From: Cryobacterium sp. MP_M3
Lineage (GTDB): Bacteria; Actinomycetota; Actinomycetes; Actinomycetales; Microbacteriaceae
Assembly: GCF_015752155.1 (NCBI RefSeq)
Contig: NZ_JADOVI010000012.1
Location: forward strand, 1 to 64,000
Length of the DNA stretch: 64,000 nucleotides
Direction of reading: 5' to 3'
This document shows positions 55,802 through 63,965 of the stretch, one piece after another. The notes under the pieces are model-generated. The model was not told the DNA's origin and did not search any database. It was given only the letters and a program-made list of their open reading frames with translations. Position numbers and translations under genes: made by a program. Within the stretch, counting starts at the first letter, position 1. The number at the start of each line of letters is the position of its first letter.

Positions 55802-56539
55802 TCAGATCCCGGACTCCTCCGTGCGCACGAGGATCGCGCCGCAGTCGGGGCAGAACAGCACCTCGTCGGCCGGCGAGGACCGGACGGCGTCCAGGTCGCT
55901 GCCGGTCAGGGTCATCGTGCAACCGCTGCAGGTGCGGGCGCGCAGCAGGGCCGCCGCGTTCCCTCGCCCCGACACGAACCGCTTCTCGTAGAGCGCGGCC
56001 AGGTCGTCGGTGATGCTGCCGGCGATGGCGGCACGGTCCCGGCGCAACTCGCCGAGCTGACGGTTCAGGTCGGCGAGGTTCAGGTCGCGCGCCTGCTCGG
56101 CTTCGGCAACCCGGGCGGCGATCGCATCACGTTCAGCCTCCACCACGGCGACGGCGGCCTCCGCTTCCTCAAGCCGTTCCATGACGGCGATCTCGATCTC
56201 CTCGAGCGCCAGGAGTCGTTTGCGGAGTGCGGCGAGCTCGGTCTCCAGCGCCTGCACGTCCTTTACCGAGGAGGTGTGCTTCACCCGGTCGGAATCCCGC
56301 GCGATCCGCTTCTCGACCACGTCGACATCCGACTCGATCCGGCGCAGTTCGGTTCGGATGTCCTCCACGGCGCCGCTGCGGGTACCGAGGGTCATTCGCG
56401 TCTTGTCTGCGGTGACGGCGAGTTCCTTGAGCTCGGCGTGCTGTGGGAGCGCCTTCGTCTGGTGCTCGACCTGCTGCAGCCTGATGTCGAGGGCCTGAAG
56501 CCGGAGAAGCTCCTTCTGTTCTGCTGGAGATGCCTTCAC
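55802..56539 (-). CDS. Coiled-coil protein with C-terminal zinc ribbon (zf-RING_7 type)
   Basis: A 245-residue cytosolic protein. Residues about 5-190 form two long antiparallel coiled-coil helices (rich in Glu, Arg, Ala and Leu). The C-terminus has a four-Cys zinc ribbon, CSGC and CPDC, 24 residues apart. This architecture is widespread in bacteria and has been linked to nucleic-acid or ribosome-associated roles in a few cases; no specific function can be read here. It follows the Nif3-like gene and precedes rnpB, and nif3-zinc-ribbon pairing is conserved in many genomes. Confidence 0.88.
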   Translation of the reverse strand: MKASPAEQKELLRLQALDIRLQQVEHQTKALPQHAELKELAVTADKTRMTLGTRSGAVEDIRTELRRIESDVDVVEKRIARDSDRVKHTSSVKDVQALETELAALRKRLLALEEIEIAVMERLEEAEAAVAVVEAERDAIAARVAEAEQARDLNLADLNRQLGELRRDRAAIAGSITDDLAALYEKRFVSGRGNAAALLRARTCSGCTMTLTGSDLDAVRSSPADEVLFCPDCGAILVRTEESGI

Positions 56540-56609
56540 TTGTGTCCTGACCTTCGGGGTATTGGGCTTGCGGTATTGAATTGGAACGGAATGGTGAGTT
56601 CTGGGCAGG

Positions 56610-57431
56610 TTACTGCACGATGACGAAGTCCCACGGATCGGTGCGCAGGTCGCTGACGGTCACGCGAACTCCGGGCAGGGCCGCTCGGAGGGCATCGGCC
56701 GCGGTGTCCAGCCACAGCCATTCGCTGGCCCAGTGTGACACGTCCATCAGCGCCGGCGTGTTTCCGTTGAGGCGGGCCTGTTCGCGAGCCTCGGACGCCG
56801 GGTGGTGCCGCAGGTCAGCGGTGATGTAGACGTCGCTTCCGACCACGCCCGGTGTCCCGAGGAGCGAGTCCCCGGCACCGCCGCACACGGACACGGATTC
56901 CACCATGCTGCCGTAGTCCCCGGACACCCGTACTCCGGAGGCGGTGGCGGGCAGCAGATCTGCGACGCGGCGAGCCAGCCCGCCCAGGGTGGTCGGGTGA
57001 TCCAGCCGTCCCACCCGTCCGATGCCCGTTCCGGGCGTGGACCCTTCGGTGATCGGCCGGCTGTCGACGAGGCCGAGGCGACGGGCCAGGATGTCCGAAA
57101 CGCCGTCGGCGACGACGTCCGCGTTGGTGTGCGCGGCGAGCAGAGCACAATCCGCCCGGATCAGACGGCTGAGGAGTGCGCCCTTATACCGGTCGGCGGC
57201 AACGGACGTGACGCCGCGGAGGAGCAACGGGTGGTGCACCAGCAGCAGGTCGGCGCCGGTTTCGATGGCCTCGTCGACGGTGATCGCCACGGCGTCGACC
57301 GCGAGGTGAATGGCGTCGATGCCGCGCGCGGGGTCACCGCTGGCCAGGCCGGGCGCGTCCCAGCCTTCTGCCCCGGCCAGCGGCCACAATTCGTGGACGG
57401 TGCGGGTGACTGCGGCGAGCGAGAATGACAC
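56610..57431 (-). CDS. Nif3-like dinuclear metal centre protein
   Basis: A 273-residue Nif3/YbgI family protein. The metal ligands are visible as His-His in LLVHHPLLLRG, the Asp in HTNADVV and the late His/Glu in VSHWASEW. YbgI-type proteins form hexameric toroids; annotation as GTP cyclohydrolase I type 2 exists but the reaction is not established. It starts at GTG. The zinc-ribbon gene lies 70 bp downstream on the same strand. Confidence 0.88.
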   Translation of the reverse strand: MSFSLAAVTRTVHELWPLAGAEGWDAPGLASGDPARGIDAIHLAVDAVAITVDEAIETGADLLLVHHPLLLRGVTSVAADRYKGALLSRLIRADCALLAAHTNADVVADGVSDILARRLGLVDSRPITEGSTPGTGIGRVGRLDHPTTLGGLARRVADLLPATASGVRVSGDYGSMVESVSVCGGAGDSLLGTPGVVGSDVYITADLRHHPASEAREQARLNGNTPALMDVSHWASEWLWLDTAADALRAALPGVRVTVSDLRTDPWDFVIVQ

Positions 57432-57511
57432 GTCGCCAGCCTACCGTCGGCCGAGGTCAGCCACCTTCCGGCCGAGCCGCTCGATGCGCGGCCGGGCGGG
57501 AGGTCCGCGCC

Positions 57512-57847
57512 TCAACGCGGCGGCCACCAGCGGCGAAGCCCCCGGCGCACCGCGCCCTGGATCACGTTCTCCTCCGGTTCAACCCGTGCACTGGCTCGCG
57601 GCGGCGGCACCCCGACCGTCACATCGTCGGCGTCGTCCGGCAGGTCCTCGTCCACGCCGGCCGGGAGCACCGGATGCGAGCCCGTCGCGGGCGGTCCGGC
57701 AGCCGAGGTCTCCCCCGGTGCACCGGTGACACCACCGTCGGCGCCCCGGGCAGGGCCGAGCAGCTCAGGACCGGCCGACTCCGGGCTTGCTGAGTCACGG
57801 CCGGGAGGTGCAACGGGATCCTGCCCCGTCGAGGCGAACTCGGGCAT
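57512..57847 (-). CDS. Small disordered protein, function unknown
   Basis: A 111-residue protein, mostly Pro/Gly/Ala/Ser with an acidic middle (DEDLPDDADDV), ending in a basic amphipathic tail (GAVRRGLRRWWPP). No family is recognised. The third-codon-position GC is high, as in its neighbours, which supports real coding. TACAAT ends 6 nt before the ATG, consistent with a leaderless message. It lies upstream of the Nif3-like gene. Confidence 0.6.
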   Translation of the reverse strand: MPEFASTGQDPVAPPGRDSASPESAGPELLGPARGADGGVTGAPGETSAAGPPATGSHPVLPAGVDEDLPDDADDVTVGVPPPRASARVEPEENVIQGAVRRGLRRWWPPR

Positions 57848-57905
57848 GGCCGCATTGTATCGAAGAATGCTCAGATTTACTCAGGGAGCTCACCAGCCGA
57901 GGAAC

Positions 57906-58409
57906 TCACCAGCCGAGCGTGCCGGGCGCTCCTTTGAACGGACCGACCACCCGGGAGGTGATCCAGCCACCGTAGAAGTCACCGGGTTGCGCCCGCACGA
58001 CTTCACCGTCCACCGTGCACGAGTCCATCCGGCCCGGGTAGACGGCCACCCGGGCGGCGAGTTCCTCATAGCCGCTCCACGGCGACGGGTAGGTCCAGGC
58101 CGCGGCCTCCTCGCGCCGGCCGGGCGCGATCAGGGTCAGGTAGGCAGCCTGGCCCTTGTACTCGCAGATCGACCGCCCGGCGGCGGGCACGAGGCTGCCC
58201 GGGCGGAACGCCGTGCGCGGCAGGTAATAGACCGGTGGGTGACTGGTTTCGAGAACCCGCACAGCGTCGGACGTGTCCGCGACGACGGTGCCGCCCAGCA
58301 GGACCACGACGCGCTCGGAGCTCCGCTCGATGCGGGGCGGCCGCGGGTAGTCCCAGACCGATTCCTGCCCCGGGCCGGGAACAACCGGCACCATGCGCTG
58401 TGGTTTCAT
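57906..58409 (-). CDS. DUF427 domain protein
   Basis: A 167-residue protein with the DUF427 core: VWDYPRPPRIERSSERVVV, the strand-turn TSHPPVYYLPRTAF and the Cys-containing SICEYKGQAAYL, then AAWTYPSPW. The fold is a small beta barrel of unknown function; Cys79-type positions are conserved in the family. Its start overlaps the stop of the DevR-like regulator gene by 4 bp, so it is the third gene of the kinase-regulator operon. Confidence 0.88.
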   Translation of the reverse strand: MKPQRMVPVVPGPGQESVWDYPRPPRIERSSERVVVLLGGTVVADTSDAVRVLETSHPPVYYLPRTAFRPGSLVPAAGRSICEYKGQAAYLTLIAPGRREEAAAWTYPSPWSGYEELAARVAVYPGRMDSCTVDGEVVRAQPGDFYGGWITSRVVGPFKGAPGTLGW

Positions 58410-59086
58410 GAGGCCAGCGTACCGGGACCGACGGACCGATTCCGGGCACCGGTGCCCGGATCCTGGTGGTGGAGTTCGGCTCCGAAGACGGCGGCCTGGG
58501 TGCGCCGCTGCATCCCGAGTTTCCCGAGCAGCCCGGAGACGTAGTTCTTGACCGTCTTCTCCGCGAGGTCGAGGTGTTCGCCGATCTGGCGGTTGGTCAG
58601 ACCCCGCGAGATGAGCTCGAGGACCTGTCGCTCCCTGGCGGTCAGGGTCGCCGCCGGTTCGGCCCGATCGGTCCCGAGCGCCGTCACCACGTGCGCGGCC
58701 ACCGCCCGGGTGACCAGGGTCTCACCCAGGGCGACCCGCCGGATGCTCTCGATCAGTCGCTGGCCACGGATGTCCTTGAGCACGTAGCCGGACGCCCCGG
58801 CCAGCACTGCGGCGTAGGTCGCCTCGTCGTCGTCGAATGCTGTGAAGATCAGGCATTGCACCGTCGGGTTCTTCGACCTGATCGCACGGCAGACGTCGAT
58901 CCCGCTGCCGTCGGGCAGGCGCACGTCGAGAACGGCAACGTCGGGCAGCGTCGCGGCGACCCGCGCCACCGCCTGTCTTGCCGTCGCCGCCTCCCCCACG
59001 ACCTCGAGATCGGATTCCGCGTTGATCAGATCGGCGATGCCTCGGCGCACAACCTCGTGGTCGTCGACCAGGAAGACACGGATCAT
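58406..59086 (-). CDS. DevR/DosR-like NarL-family response regulator
   Basis: A 226-residue response regulator. The receiver domain has the acidic pair DDH (8-10) and phosphorylated Asp54 in VLDVRLPDG. A LuxR-type DNA-binding domain follows, with LTNRQIGEHLDLAEKTVKNYVSGLLGKLGMQRRTQAAVF, very close to the DosR DNA-binding helix. The gene lies downstream of its kinase with a 4-bp overlap. Two DevR-like boxes are in the window, one in front of the kinase operon, so positive autoregulation is likely. A C-terminal tail of ~20 residues is unusual. Confidence 0.92.
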   Translation of the reverse strand: MIRVFLVDDHEVVRRGIADLINAESDLEVVGEAATARQAVARVAATLPDVAVLDVRLPDGSGIDVCRAIRSKNPTVQCLIFTAFDDDEATYAAVLAGASGYVLKDIRGQRLIESIRRVALGETLVTRAVAAHVVTALGTDRAEPAATLTARERQVLELISRGLTNRQIGEHLDLAEKTVKNYVSGLLGKLGMQRRTQAAVFGAELHHQDPGTGARNRSVGPGTLAS

Positions 59087-60756
59087 TGTTCCTTCCCATC
59101 TCGTTCGGCGGTCAGTTGCCCGCTCCATCGCAGCAGGCTCCCTCCCGTGTCGATGGCGGACAGGGCCAGCGCGCCCTGCCATTTGCGGGCACGCGCCGCC
59201 AGATTGGCCAGGCCGCTCGACCTGTCTGCGCCGAGGGGTCCGACCCCGTCATCACTGATGTCGACCGTGATGGTGTCGCCGGCAACCCCGATGGACACCG
59301 TCGACTCGCTGGCCTCGGCGTGCCGGAGCACATTGGTCAGCCCCTCACGGAGGACCGCAACGAGGTCGTCGGCCAGCGCGTCGGGGGTGAGCAGGTCGAT
59401 CGGGCCGGAGAAGGTGATCCGCGGTGGATTCTCGAAGAGCGGGCTGAGTTCGGCGAGCAGGTCGAGGATCCGGTGCCGGACCGACGGCCGGTCGGGGTGA
59501 ATCTGGGCCGAGAGGGCGAAGATGGCCGTCCGGATCTCGGAGATGGCGGCATCGAGCGCCGTGACCTGCTCGAGGATCCGATTCCTGAGGTCAGGCTCGA
59601 CGGCCGTGCCCGCAATGGCCTGCAGCCCCAGCCCGGCGGCGAACAGCCTTTGGATCACCTGGTCGTGCAGGTCCCGGGCTATCCGACCCCGGTCCTCGAG
59701 CACGGCCAGCCGCTGCCGCACCGCCCGGCCTCTGGCCAGTTCGAGTGCGACACCGGCCTGCGCGACGAAGTCGGTGGCCATCTCCAGCTCGCTGGGCGAG
59801 AAGCCGGGTCGCCCCGCCCGGCGTGACGCCGTCAGCACTCCGTCGGGCCGGCCGTTCGTCCGCAAGGGAATCACCATTGCCGGTCCGATCAGGATCGCCT
59901 CATCCGGACGCCCGGCCGCGCCGGAGCTCAGGAAGGGCTGTCCGCTTTCCAGCGACCGACCGCACACCGCAGCGGATGCCGGGAAGACGAGACCGCGGAC
60001 CTGTTCGGCGAGAACGCCTCGTGCGGTGTCGACCAGGAGTGTCTCGGGGCCTCCGGGCACGACGACGCAGACGAGGTCGGCATCCGCGATCGCCGCCAGC
60101 CGATCGGCGAGCAGCGCTCGCGGGTCGTCGGCCCGTTCCGCCAAGAGCGCCGCGCTGATCTCGGCGGTGCCGGCCGACCACCGCTGGTGCCGCTGGGTCT
60201 CCTCGAACAGGCGGGCGTTCTCGATCGCGATCCCGGCGGTGGCGGCAAGTGCGCTGAGCAGCTCCTCGTCCTCACCGCTGAAGGCGCCCGCCGCCGGTTC
60301 GGTGAGATACAGGTTGCCGAAGACCGTTCCGCGAACCCGCACCGGAACACCCAGGAAACTGTCCATCGGCGGATGTCCCTCCGGGAAGCCGACCGACCGG
60401 TCGTCGTCGCCGATCCTGGCGAGACGGATCGGCTGCGGGTCATCGATCAGAGCCCCGAGCAGACCCCGGCCGACCGGCAGGTGACCGATCCGTTCGGCCA
60501 GGCCATCCGGCATGCCGACGTGGATGAACTGCTCGAGCCCGCCGTTGGACGCGATCACGCCGAGGGCACCGTAGCGCGCCCCCACGAGTTCGACCGCGAC
60601 GTCGACGATGCGGCGCAATACGGCGGAGAGGTCCAGCTGCTCGACCACGGACTGGCTGGCCTGGAGAAGGCTGCGCAGGCGCACCTCCGGCTCGGTGGCC
60701 GCGGCCGGGTGGGGAAGCCGGTCGGTGACGGTGCTGAGGATGCGTTCAGGGGGCAT
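59083..60756 (-). CDS. GAF-GAF sensor histidine kinase of the DevS/DosT type
   Basis: A 557-residue soluble kinase with two GAF domains (about 40-185 and 205-345), a HisKA_3 dimerisation helix with the His of ARDLHDQVIQRLF, and a HATPase domain (DISDDGVGP, GLANLAARA). In GAF-A, His128 in GHPPMDSFLG and Tyr150 in GNLYLTE are 22 residues apart, exactly the spacing of the heme ligand His149 and distal Tyr171 of M. tuberculosis DosS. An oxygen- or redox-sensing heme is therefore likely. The ATG at MPPERILSTV was chosen; a GTG ten codons earlier lacks a ribosome site. It heads the operon with the regulator and DUF427. Confidence 0.9.
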   Translation of the reverse strand: MPPERILSTVTDRLPHPAAATEPEVRLRSLLQASQSVVEQLDLSAVLRRIVDVAVELVGARYGALGVIASNGGLEQFIHVGMPDGLAERIGHLPVGRGLLGALIDDPQPIRLARIGDDDRSVGFPEGHPPMDSFLGVPVRVRGTVFGNLYLTEPAAGAFSGEDEELLSALAATAGIAIENARLFEETQRHQRWSAGTAEISAALLAERADDPRALLADRLAAIADADLVCVVVPGGPETLLVDTARGVLAEQVRGLVFPASAAVCGRSLESGQPFLSSGAAGRPDEAILIGPAMVIPLRTNGRPDGVLTASRRAGRPGFSPSELEMATDFVAQAGVALELARGRAVRQRLAVLEDRGRIARDLHDQVIQRLFAAGLGLQAIAGTAVEPDLRNRILEQVTALDAAISEIRTAIFALSAQIHPDRPSVRHRILDLLAELSPLFENPPRITFSGPIDLLTPDALADDLVAVLREGLTNVLRHAEASESTVSIGVAGDTITVDISDDGVGPLGADRSSGLANLAARARKWQGALALSAIDTGGSLLRWSGQLTAERDGKEQ

Positions 60757-60788
60757 GGCCGTGGTCCGCCTCTCGGTCTCTTGCACGG

Positions 60789-60815
60789 ATTCTACTCGCG
60801 CGGGACGTTCGGCCC
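60789..60815 (-). promoter_or_regulatory. DevR-like box and promoter of the sensor kinase operon
   Basis: GGGACGTTCGGCCC (60802-60815) is a near-palindrome matching 11 of 14 positions of the mycobacterial DevR core GGGACT-WW-AGTCCC, with the two changes at positions 6 and 9 preserving symmetry. On the minus strand TAGAAT (60794-60789) lies 7 bp downstream, so the box covers the -35 region, the usual position for DevR activation. It is shared with the divergent universal stress gene. Confidence 0.5.
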
Positions 60816-60896
60816 TTTCCCCACCCGGTTCACCCTGCGAACCTTGGTGAGATCGAAGATATGGTGCGGTTTTCCAGGATGAAACGGAGTCCGGTC

Positions 60897-61766
60897 ATGG
60901 TCGAAAGAGTGGTCGTTGCCATCGACGGGGGCCCGGCCAGCACGGCCGCCCTCGACTGGGCTCTCGAACGGGCAAAGAGCCAGGCCCTGAACCTCGAACT
61001 GACGACTGTCGTCGAACTGGGTTGGGCCCCGGCGGGCGGACCCGACGACGACTTCCGACCGGTCTACGAACGGGCCCTCGCCGACGCGACCCGGCGGGTC
61101 GAGCATGAGGCCCCGCACATCAAGAAGACGAGTTACGTGCGACGCGGCGTGCCGGCCGACGAACTGGTCAGGGCCTCGGAATCCGCTGACCTGCTGGTCA
61201 TCGGCACGAACAAGACGGGAGTCCTGGCCGGCGCCGTCTATGGGACCCTGCCCTTGCGCCTCGCCGCACACTCGCGCTGCCCCGTGGTCGTCGTGCCCGC
61301 CGCCTGGACGCCGAAGGCGGGGAACATCATCGCCGGACTGGAAGATGATGCCACCGCCGAGGGAGCGCTCGCCTTCGCGGCCGGCGAGGCGGTGCGCCGG
61401 GGAAAGGTCCTCGACGTCGTCCACGCCTGGTCGATACCGGCCACCATCGCGGTCGAATATGGGGCGGTCATCCCGTTCGACGAGCTCCGGGAGGCTCACG
61501 CCGCCATCCTCGCCGAGGCCGCCGGGCGCGTGCGCGCCGCCCACCCCAGGCTCGAGGTCAGAGAGATTCTCGAACAGGGTCCCGCGGCCATGGTCCTCGT
61601 CGACGCGTCCGGGGAGGCCGAACTGGTCGTCGTCGGCACGCACGGCCGTGGCGCGGTCGGCAGTCTGTTCCTCGGCTCGGTCAGCCACGACGTGCTGCTC
61701 AACCTCAAGTGCCCCGTGGCGGTGATCCCGCGACCTGAACGGCTGCCGGACCCGGTGGAGCCGTGA
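60897..61766 (+). CDS. Tandem-domain universal stress protein
   Basis: A 289-residue protein with two UspA domains (1-140 and 150-285). The first has VERVVVAIDGGPASTAALDWAL and the weaker nucleotide loop GTNKTG; the second keeps the full ATP-binding motif GTHGRGAVGSLFLGSVSH. Such proteins bind ATP and are induced by hypoxia and stasis in other actinobacteria. The ATG at MVERVVV has ACGGAG 9 nt upstream. It is divergent from the DevS-like kinase with a DevR-like box between, and overlaps the next Usp gene by 4 bp. Confidence 0.92.
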   Translation: MVERVVVAIDGGPASTAALDWALERAKSQALNLELTTVVELGWAPAGGPDDDFRPVYERALADATRRVEHEAPHIKKTSYVRRGVPADELVRASESADLLVIGTNKTGVLAGAVYGTLPLRLAAHSRCPVVVVPAAWTPKAGNIIAGLEDDATAEGALAFAAGEAVRRGKVLDVVHAWSIPATIAVEYGAVIPFDELREAHAAILAEAAGRVRAAHPRLEVREILEQGPAAMVLVDASGEAELVVVGTHGRGAVGSLFLGSVSHDVLLNLKCPVAVIPRPERLPDPVEP

Positions 61767-62587
61767 CCACCTGCTATGTGGGCGCTGACGGATCCGGCCC
61801 GAGTCGCGCAGCAATCCGCTGGGCACTGTCCCGAGCGGTCGGAGAGAGCAGCCCGGTCGTCCTCATCCACGTCGTTGACGATGAATGGGGCCTGCTCGGC
61901 GCGGGCTATGCCGCCGAGGCCGAGCGACGGGCCCGGGACCTGTTGGACGTCGAACTGGCCGAGGCAGGGCGCCGGTATCCGGGAGCGGACGTGGGTGCCA
62001 GGATCGTGCACGGCAGCCCGGCGTGGACCCTGGCCGGCCTGCCGTCCGCCGACGATCTCCTGGTTGTCGGTACCCACAAGACCGGTTTTCTGCACGGGCG
62101 CGTGCTCGGGTCACGGAGTGTCCAAGTGGCTGCGGCCGCCCCCTGCTCGGTTGCGGTCGTGCCCGACACGACCTTCGACACGAGGCGGGGTGTCGTCGTC
62201 GGCGTCGACCGCTTCGACGGATCCGCAGCTGCCGTCGTCCGAGGGGCGCGCGAGGCCGCCCGTCTGGGCCAGGAGTTGCTGTTGGTTCATGCCCCACCGG
62301 TGAGTCATGTGCTCCCGTCCAGTGACCTGCCGGAAAGCACGGGTTCGGCCCAACGGCTCCTCGCTGACGCCGCCGACCGCGCCGCACAGGCCGCCCCGCT
62401 CATCACGGTGCGACGCCGGCTGGTGCACCGGGAACCCGCGGAGGCTCTCCTCGACGCCGGGAACGGCGCCTCGCTCCTGGTCCTCGGAGTCGCCCACCCC
62501 CACGCGGTGACCCAGTCGGTCGTCGGTTCGGTCACCCACGACGTGCTGATGAACATCACGGTGCCGGTGCTCGTCGCCCGAGCCTGA
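61763..62587 (+). CDS. Tandem-domain universal stress protein
   Basis: A 274-residue protein with two UspA domains (1-135 and 140-272). The first has YVGADGSGPSRAAIRWAL and GTHKTGFLHGRVLGS; the second has VGVDRFDGSAAAVV and a degenerate nucleotide loop (GVAHPHAVTQSVVGSVTH). It starts at GTG, overlapping the stop of the preceding Usp gene by 4 bp. It is convergent with a third Usp gene (14-bp gap). The substrate or partner is unknown. Confidence 0.9.
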   Translation: MTTCYVGADGSGPSRAAIRWALSRAVGESSPVVLIHVVDDEWGLLGAGYAAEAERRARDLLDVELAEAGRRYPGADVGARIVHGSPAWTLAGLPSADDLLVVGTHKTGFLHGRVLGSRSVQVAAAAPCSVAVVPDTTFDTRRGVVVGVDRFDGSAAAVVRGAREAARLGQELLLVHAPPVSHVLPSSDLPESTGSAQRLLADAADRAAQAAPLITVRRRLVHREPAEALLDAGNGASLLVLGVAHPHAVTQSVVGSVTHDVLMNITVPVLVARA

Positions 62588-62601
62588 CGCGACCGGTGCG
62601 T

Positions 62602-63513
62602 TCAGGTCGATTCGTCCTCAGCCGGTGCGGCCTCGCTCGATTCTGACCCGCTCGATTCCGACCCGCTGAGCGCGGGCCTGATCACCGCCACCGGGCAGGG
62701 CATCGTGAGGACGATCACCTGACTGACCGAGCCGAGCCAGAAACGCTGCAGGCCGTGCCTTCCGTGGCTGCCGACGACCAGCAGCCTGGCACCGGACGCG
62801 ACCCGGGCCAACGTTTCTGAGGGCAGTCCGAGGTCGAGGCGGAGGTCGAGGTCGAGGTCCGGATACTGAGTGGCCAGCCCGGCGACGGCCTCGGCCAGCA
62901 CGAGGCGGTCGGAGTCGTCCGGCTCCATCGGCCAATCGATCACCGCGGTCTCCGCCGTCCACGGTGTCGGCGCGCTCCAGCAATACACGGCGGTCAACGG
63001 CTCATCGTGTCGGTCGGCCTCCTCGGCGGCGAACCGCACGGCCGCCAATGACGCGTCGGACCCGTCCACCCCCACTACGACGCCGCGACCCGGAGACTCC
63101 CTGCGGTCCGGGACCACCACCACCGATCCGGGCGCGCGCGCGGCGATCTGGGCGGCGCGAGTGCTGAACACATAGTCGCGGAACCGGCCGAGGGCGTGAG
63201 AGCCGACAACGAGGAGTTCCGCGCCCGCGGCCCTCTTCGCCAGCACCGAGTTCGGGGACCCGACGAGCACTGTGGAGTGGATGTCGAGGTGTGGTTCCAG
63301 GCGGACCGCTTCGGCCAGTTCCCTGGCGAGTTCCGTCTCCGCCTGTGCCCGGGCAATACCACGGAAGCCGGCCGGGATGTCTCCCCAGGTTTCGTCGACC
63401 ACATGCACGAGATCCACGTCAAACCGGCGTGGCGCAGCGTACTCGAGGGCCCATCGCATGGCACCCTCGTCCGTCGGCCGTCCGCTCAGCCCAACCACAA
63501 TCCGCTTGTTCAT
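62602..63513 (-). CDS. Tandem-domain universal stress protein
   Basis: A 303-residue protein with two UspA domains (1-145 and 155-285). The first has RIVVGLSGRPTDEGAMRWAL and GSHALGRFRDYVFST; the second has the full motif GSHGRHGLQRFWLGSVSQ. The C-terminal ~18 residues are a short Ser/Glu-rich repeat (GSESSGSESSE). A DevR-like palindrome lies 62 bp upstream of the ATG. It is the third Usp gene near the DevSR-like system. Confidence 0.92.
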   Translation of the reverse strand: MNKRIVVGLSGRPTDEGAMRWALEYAAPRRFDVDLVHVVDETWGDIPAGFRGIARAQAETELARELAEAVRLEPHLDIHSTVLVGSPNSVLAKRAAGAELLVVGSHALGRFRDYVFSTRAAQIAARAPGSVVVVPDRRESPGRGVVVGVDGSDASLAAVRFAAEEADRHDEPLTAVYCWSAPTPWTAETAVIDWPMEPDDSDRLVLAEAVAGLATQYPDLDLDLRLDLGLPSETLARVASGARLLVVGSHGRHGLQRFWLGSVSQVIVLTMPCPVAVIRPALSGSESSGSESSEAAPAEDEST

Positions 63514-63574
63514 CCTGCACTCCTCCGCTGCCCGGCGACGCCACCATCGTCGCCGCCCAGGTCAGGGACGGATA

Positions 63575-63588
63575 GGGGCCAAGGTCCC
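63575..63588 (-). promoter_or_regulatory. DevR-like palindrome upstream of the third Usp gene
   Basis: GGGGCCAAGGTCCC has half-sites GGGGCC and GGGACC around an AA centre, like the box at 60802-60815. It is 62 bp before the Usp start codon. No strong -10 element could be picked out. Confidence 0.4.
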
Positions 63589-63626
63589 GGCGACGAAACG
63601 GGCTCGTTCGGGGGCGAGGAAGACGA

Positions 63627-63965
63627 TCAGTAGTCGAACTCGTCGAACTGAGGAGAGTCGAGACCGTCGCCCGTCCAGCCGACCAGCGCCACATCCGCGC
63701 CGGCGAGCGCTCGGCGGCGCAGGTCATGGGACGTCCCTGACTCGATCAGTTCGCGGAGGATCGGCTCGCTCGTCACACTCACCAGCTGGCTGGACGCCCC
63801 GATCAGGAACTGGGCCCGGCCCGGCAAGCCCGAATCGGTAAGCACGGGGATGTCGACCACGTCGACCTGGCTCCGGCCGCTGAGCGACTCGGCGTATTCC
63901 ATCACAGCGTCAGCAAGATCGCTGCCCGTGACGACTGACCCCCCCGGGTGAAAAATACGTTTCAT
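63627..63965 (-). CDS. Small protein linked to universal stress genes, function unknown
   Basis: A 112-residue soluble protein that I do not recognise as a named family. It begins MKRIFHPGGSVVTGSDLADAV, followed by a strand-rich middle (VDVVDIPVLTDSG, QFLIGASSQLVSV) and an acidic C-terminus ending DEFDY. GGAGGG lies 9 nt before the ATG; a GTG seven codons earlier is possible. Similar short proteins appear to travel with Usp clusters in other actinobacteria, but I recall this only loosely. It is 113 bp upstream of the third Usp gene on the same strand. Confidence 0.7.
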   Translation of the reverse strand: MKRIFHPGGSVVTGSDLADAVMEYAESLSGRSQVDVVDIPVLTDSGLPGRAQFLIGASSQLVSVTSEPILRELIESGTSHDLRRRALAGADVALVGWTGDGLDSPQFDEFDY

